Part shown: positions 63,076 through 64,000 of the stretch, in pieces | Layout: each line of letters opens with the position of its first letter | Position numbering within the stretch: position 1 is the first letter of the stretch | Source: UKL13-3 sp044353855 | GTDB taxonomy: Bacteria; Bacteroidota; Bacteroidia; UKL13-3 | DNA length: 64,000 bases | Direction: 5' to 3' | NCBI GenBank assembly: GCA_044353855.1 | Contig: JBILBF010000002.1 | Location: forward strand, 496,001-560,000 | Translations under genes and position numbers: made by a program | The notes under the pieces: generated by a model | The model's database searches: none | Told to the model about the DNA's origin: nothing | The model's input: only the letters and a program-made list of their open reading frames with translations

Positions 63076-64000
63076 ATGAAAATATTACTACTTACCCAAT
63101 ACTTCCCTCCTGAAACAGGTGCACCGCAAAACCGCTTGCATTCTCTTGCAACACATTTAAGTTCCTTTGGTGCAGAAGTAACAGTGCTAACGGCTATGCC
63201 AAGCTATCCTCAATCTATTATTTATGATGGGTATAAAAATAAATGGTATGCTAAAGAAAAAGACAACAACCTAACTATTTATCGTAGCTGGATTTTTGTT
63301 AGCAAGAGCAAAGCAATAGTTGCACGATTACTCAATTACTTTTCGTTTGTGTTTACGGCTTTAGTTGTAGGATTATTTTGTATTCGAAAACACGATTTAA
63401 TCATTTGCGAATCACCCCCATTATTTTTAGGCATAACTGCTTTACTACTTAAATGGGTAAAAGGCAGCAAACTTGTATTTAATGTGAGTGATTTATGGCC
63501 TGAGAGTGCAGAAAAACTAAGTATTGTAACCAACAAAACCTTATTAGGTTTATCCTATAAACTAGAAGCTTTTTTATATAAAAATGCAAATTTGGTAAGC
63601 GGACAAACACAAGGAATAATGGATAATATTTTACAACGTTTTCCAAAAACACAATTTCACTTATTGCGAAATGGAATTGATACCAAACAGTTTAGTGCGA
63701 CTGGAAACAGGAAATTATTCAGAGAAACCTATACTATTAAAGAGGATGCATTTGTTATTGCTTATGCTGGAATAATTGGGCATGCTCAAGGATTAGAAAT
63801 TATCATAGAAGCTGCTAACAAGTTAAAACAACATACTTCTTTAGTGTTTTTATTGGTAGGAAATGGCCCAATAAAAGAAAAATTAATTGAACTTGCACAA
63901 ACATACGTATTAGCAAATGTTGTTTTTGTAGATAGTGTCCCTCGCTCACAAATGCCCGATGTAATTGCAGCATGTGATTGTTATGTAACTCCTCTGAGAA
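63076..64000 (+). CDS. GT4 glycosyltransferase, WbuB-like (runs past window end)
   Basis: Translation from ATG 63076 gives MKILLLTQYFPPETGAPQNR, VTVLTAMPSYPQSIIYDGY, FNVSDLWPESAEKLSI, LLRNGIDTKQF and IAYAGIIGHAQGLEIIIEA. The last motifs are those of the WbuB/WbuC-type GT4 group, some of which transfer N-acetyl-L-fucosamine. About 308 codons are visible and the EX7E end is beyond the window. It follows the right hairpin repeat by 37 bases and continues the polysaccharide locus. Confidence 0.88.
   Translation, partial: MKILLLTQYFPPETGAPQNRLHSLATHLSSFGAEVTVLTAMPSYPQSIIYDGYKNKWYAKEKDNNLTIYRSWIFVSKSKAIVARLLNYFSFVFTALVVGLFCIRKHDLIICESPPLFLGITALLLKWVKGSKLVFNVSDLWPESAEKLSIVTNKTLLGLSYKLEAFLYKNANLVSGQTQGIMDNILQRFPKTQFHLLRNGIDTKQFSATGNRKLFRETYTIKEDAFVIAYAGIIGHAQGLEIIIEAANKLKQHTSLVFLLVGNGPIKEKLIELAQTYVLANVVFVDSVPRSQMPDVIAACDCYVTPLR

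Overview
The window is AT-rich chromosomal DNA from a member of the Bacteroidota. The markers are a fused MurF-alanine racemase, the type IX secretion/gliding protein GldN, a large secreted protein with a type A type-IX sorting tail, a UpxY-like NusG paralogue in a polysaccharide locus, a promoter of the Bacteroidota type (-33 TTG / -7 TAnnTTTG), and few visible Shine-Dalgarno sequences. I cannot name the genus. I saw no tRNA, rRNA or CRISPR array.

Region 1 (1-30190) is mostly housekeeping: murF-alr (cut by the left edge), an MFS exporter, recX with a START-domain protein, arfB, a lipoprotein cyclophilin, clpB, an aminotransferase, a heptose kinase (hldE domain I), a UPF0145 protein, a lone gldN, an LPP20-like lipoprotein, trxA, dnaE, a T9SS cargo protein, a CDF metal transporter, a GlcD-type oxidase, dipeptidyl peptidase IV and two POT peptide transporters. 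Accessory islets sit inside it. One is a fulvocin C-like eight-cysteine peptide gene with a membrane thioredoxin-like partner, divergent from a LuxR-type response regulator, with a long inverted repeat between them. Another is a PD-(D/E)XK (GxxExxY) gene bounded by inverted CGCAAAG-type repeats, one of which encodes the start of the neighbouring DPP IV signal peptide. The third is a toxin-antitoxin pair whose ParE/RelE-like toxin carries an in-frame stop.

Region 2 (30248-64000, all on the plus strand) is one large surface-polysaccharide locus. Wza- and Wzc-like export and control proteins come first. An FdtA-FdtC-FdtB cassette for a dTDP-3-acetamido-3,6-dideoxyhexose follows, then a GT2 glycosyltransferase, a UpxY antiterminator, a winged-helix/nucleotidyltransferase-like regulator, and a Wzm/Wzt ABC exporter around a UDP-glucuronate 4-epimerase-like gene. 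After that comes a tightly overlapping run of glycosyltransferases, acyl/acetyltransferases, a deacetylase, a Wzy/WaaL-like ligase, an asparagine-synthase-like amidotransferase, a CapK-like adenylating enzyme, an interrupted metallo-beta-lactamase-fold gene, WecB and a WbuB-like transferase (cut by the right edge). Between wecB and the last gene lies a GIY-YIG nuclease gene flanked by two 63-bp hairpin direct repeats, the left one expanded into a 39-bp tandem array.

The best candidates for something little described are the two repeat-bounded solo nuclease genes (23592-24051 and 62268-63038), the repeat-derived DPP IV signal peptide, and the fulvocin-like peptide/redox/regulator islet. Two otherwise intact genes (ParE-like toxin and metallo-beta-lactamase-fold enzyme) each carry one in-frame stop and should be checked against reads.
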